Assembly: GCA_963739355.1 (NCBI GenBank)
Contig: CAVUAD010000001.1
Coordinates: forward strand, 248,001-312,000
Source of the DNA: JAWVFM01 sp963739355
Lineage (GTDB): Bacteria > Actinomycetota > Thermoleophilia > Solirubrobacterales > 70-9
Length of the DNA: 64,000 nt
Direction of reading: 5' to 3'
In this document: positions 62,250-64,000 of the stretch, piece by piece
Layout: every line of letters starts with the position of its first letter
How positions within the stretch are numbered: the first letter of the stretch is position 1
Position numbers and translations under genes: made by a program
The notes under the pieces: model-generated
The model's input: only the letters and a program-made list of their open reading frames with translations
What the model was told of the DNA's origin: nothing
Database searches by the model: none

Positions 62250-62522
62250 ATGCCGCCACGCGAGCGCCCCAGCGCGGGCGGCCCGCCGCGGCGCCGCCGC
62301 GGGCCGGGGGCCGATCGCTTCCGCCCCCGCAAGTACACGCGCATCAACGTCGCCGAGATCGACTACAAGGACCTCACCCTCCTGCGGCGCTTCATCTCGG
62401 ACCGCGGCAAGGTTCGCTCGCGCCGCGTCACGGGGCTGTCGAGGCTTCACCAGCGCCAGCTGGCGCTGGCCGTCAAGCGCGCTCGAGAGATCGCGCTCCT
62501 GCCCTACGTGGGCGAGCGCTAG
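62250..62522 (+). CDS. rpsR: 30S ribosomal protein bS18 (zinc-free form)
   Basis: The 90-residue protein has the bS18 core YTRINVAEIDYKDLTLLRRFISDRGKVRSRRVTGLSRLHQRQLALAVKRAREIALLPY. The usual N-terminal zinc-binding CxxC is absent, the 'C-minus' paralogue form. Its N-terminus is Arg/Pro-rich (RPSAGGPPRRRRGPG). It pairs with bS6. It starts at ATG 62250 and is followed 13 bp later by rplI. Confidence 0.93.
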   Translation: MPPRERPSAGGPPRRRRGPGADRFRPRKYTRINVAEIDYKDLTLLRRFISDRGKVRSRRVTGLSRLHQRQLALAVKRAREIALLPYVGER

Positions 62523-62535
62523 GCCGGAGCCGTTC

Positions 62536-62988
62536 GTGGCGCAGGCAATCCTCCTGAAGGACGTCGAGGATCTCGGGACGGCCGGTGAGGCCGTCGACGT
62601 CTCGCCCGGCTACCTGCGCAACTACCTGGTTCCCCGCAAGCTCGCCCAGCCGGCAACCCGCGGAGCGCTCGAGGAGGCTCAGCGGCGCCTGGCGGCCGCG
62701 GAGAAGGCGGCCGAGGAGGCCGCGGCACGCGCCGGCGAGACGGCCGCCCTGCTCTCGAAGACGGTGCTCACGATCCAGCACCAGGCCGGTGAGGACGGCA
62801 AGCTCTTCGGATCCGTCACCGCCAAGGAGATCGCCGACGCGATCGCCGAGGCCCGCGGCCTGCGCGTCGAGCGCAAGAAGATCCAGCTCGAGGATCCGAT
62901 CCGCTCGGTCGGCACCTTCATGGTCGACGTCGAGGTTGCCCCCGGGACGACCGCGCGCGTCAAGACCATCGTCGCCGAAGAGCGGTAA
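62536..62988 (+). CDS. rplI: 50S ribosomal protein bL9
   Basis: The 150-residue protein starts at GTG 62536 and has the bL9 N-terminal domain (ILLKDVEDLGTAGEAVDVSPGYLRNYLVPRKLA) and long central helix (LEEAQRRLAAAEKAAEEAA). The C-terminal domain (KLFGSVTAKEIADAIAEARGLRVERKKIQLEDPIR) completes the usual length. It binds 23S rRNA at the base of the L1 stalk. Confidence 0.95.
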   Translation: MAQAILLKDVEDLGTAGEAVDVSPGYLRNYLVPRKLAQPATRGALEEAQRRLAAAEKAAEEAAARAGETAALLSKTVLTIQHQAGEDGKLFGSVTAKEIADAIAEARGLRVERKKIQLEDPIRSVGTFMVDVEVAPGTTARVKTIVAEER

Positions 62989-63124
62989 GTACCGCAAAAA
63001 ACGACTTCACGCCAGGCGCGCGGGACGCCCGTGTGCTTTCGTCAGGCAGGAGGCCGGTGGGGCTGATTCCGCCGCCTCACAGCCTCTAATTGAGGGAGTG
63101 GAAATCCCCCTCCTCATTCGCGCG

Positions 63125-64000
63125 ATGGCCAACGTCGAGACCCAGTTGCCCCCACAGAACCTCGAGGCGGAAGCCTCGGTCCTCGGCGCGATGATGGTCT
63201 CCGAGAGCGCCATCGAGCCGGTGCTGCTCGACGTCCGCCTTCAGGAGGAGGACTTCTACCGCGCGCCCCACCAGGTCGTCTTCCGAGCGATCAAGGCCCT
63301 CGACGCTCGCGGCCAGGCGGTCGACTTCCTCACCGTCTCCGAGCAGCTGACGCAGACCGGCGAGCTCGCGGAGGCCGGCGGCCGGGACGCGATCAGCGCG
63401 CTGGGCTCGGCGACCCCGGCGCCCGGCAACGCCCGCCACTACGCCTCGATCGTCAAGCAGAACGCGCTGCTGCGGCGCCTGATGGTGACGGCGCAGACGA
63501 TCGAGCGCTCCGTCCGCGACCGCGAGGGCGAGCCGCGCGAGCTCGTGGAGCGCGCCGAGGCCGCGCTGTTCAAGGTCGCGCACGAGGAGCAGGCGGAGGA
63601 CTTCCACGAGCTCGGCCAGATCCTCGAGGACGAGGTCGTCCGCCTGGAGGAGATCGCGAAATCCGGCGGCGGGATCACCGGCACCGCGTCCGGGTTTGCC
63701 GACCTCGACGCGATCACCGGCGGCTTCCAGCCCGGGAACCTGATCATCATGGCCGCCCGGCCGGGCATGGGCAAGTCGGGGCTGGTCGCCAACATCGCGG
63801 AGAACGTCGCGAAGAAGGACCACCGGCCGGTCGCCTTCTTCTCGCTCGAGATGTCGGAGATGGAGCTCGCTCAGCGCCTGATCGCGAAGAACTCGAAGAT
63901 CCCGTCGGACAAGCTGCGCAAGGGCCGGGTCAACGAGCGCGACTGGAAGCGCGTTCTGCGGGCCTGCAACGACCTCGAGACCGCCCCGCTGTGGATCGAC
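63125..64000 (+). CDS. dnaB: Replicative DNA helicase (3' end cut off)
   Basis: The first 292 residues are present from ATG 63125 to the window edge. The N-terminal domain begins PPQNLEAEASVLGAMM, and the RecA-like domain has Walker A ARPGMGKSG at 211-219 and FFSLEMSEMELAQR. GTG 63098 is an in-frame alternative start that would add nine residues. It unwinds DNA at the replication fork. It follows rplI as is usual in actinobacteria, with a 136-bp gap. Confidence 0.95.
   Translation, partial: MANVETQLPPQNLEAEASVLGAMMVSESAIEPVLLDVRLQEEDFYRAPHQVVFRAIKALDARGQAVDFLTVSEQLTQTGELAEAGGRDAISALGSATPAPGNARHYASIVKQNALLRRLMVTAQTIERSVRDREGEPRELVERAEAALFKVAHEEQAEDFHELGQILEDEVVRLEEIAKSGGGITGTASGFADLDAITGGFQPGNLIIMAARPGMGKSGLVANIAENVAKKDHRPVAFFSLEMSEMELAQRLIAKNSKIPSDKLRKGRVNERDWKRVLRACNDLETAPLWID

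Overview
This window comes from a high-GC (about 70%) actinobacterium. The gene content points to class Thermoleophilia (Solirubrobacterales-like). The evidence is the actinobacterial order rpsF-ssb-rpsR-rplI-dnaB at the right end, tRNA without an encoded CCA, an EthA-type Baeyer-Villiger monooxygenase, a mycobacterial-style polyprenol-phosphomannose mannosyltransferase, and many proteins of types I associate with that class. This placement is inferred from sequence feel, not from a database search.

Layout. 1-8.4 kb: a GT2 glycosyltransferase (cut by the window edge), a GerW/YtfJ-like protein, an SF2 helicase, a TlpA-like lipoprotein, an NfeD/slipin pair and a GalT-like transferase. 8.3-15.6 kb: a penicillin-acylase-type Ntn hydrolase, a GH38 alpha-mannosidase and a Baeyer-Villiger monooxygenase. 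15.7-19.3 kb: PfpI, a CYTH/CHAD pair, a shortened SnoaL-like protein and DNA polymerase IV. 19.3-21.3 kb: a fluoride-export operon (two CrcB subunits and a triple-DUF190 protein) behind a recognisable fluoride riboswitch. 22.2-28.0 kb: an ArsR-led group with an MMPL transporter, a stress-protein-like factor, an AhpD-like protein, a rhodanese and a sulfide:quinone oxidoreductase-like flavoprotein, plausibly for sulfide or persulfide handling.

28.1-36.0 kb is an integrated element of about 7.9 kb inserted in a tRNA-Arg(CCT) gene. It is bounded by a perfect 75-bp direct repeat and carries a tyrosine integrase, an excisionase-like gene and a zinc-ribbon gene. Its cargo is a compact ubiquitin-like conjugation operon: a ubiquitin-like protein, an E2-like protein and a JAB-E1 fusion, behind a divergently transcribed XRE regulator with paired operator-like palindromes. 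This is the best candidate for an undescribed, possibly anti-phage, system. A frameshifted HNH-type gene and several unknown genes accompany it.

36.2-59.3 kb returns to chromosomal genes: a glyoxalase-like protein, a membrane-anchored degenerate primase-like protein, pyrE, an L,D-transpeptidase, a CPBP protease, a HAD hydrolase, MscS, a class A PBP, a mannosyltransferase, thiL, an M28-like membrane protease with a FlgM-like gene beside it, an OmpR/HK two-component system followed by an HtrA protease, TreT-like and OtsA trehalose genes, surface proteins and a second SQR-like flavoprotein. 59.3-64.0 kb is the ribosomal/replication cluster. An inverted MFS transporter gene separates ssb from rpsR, and dnaB runs off the right end.

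A second theme is a dispersed 27-bp palindrome (CCTAAAGGG...CCCTTTAGG type). It supplies stop codons to two genes, appears to have removed the stop codon of a third, separates the end of the mannosidase gene from a second diverged copy of that end, and lies in frame inside a HAD hydrolase gene.
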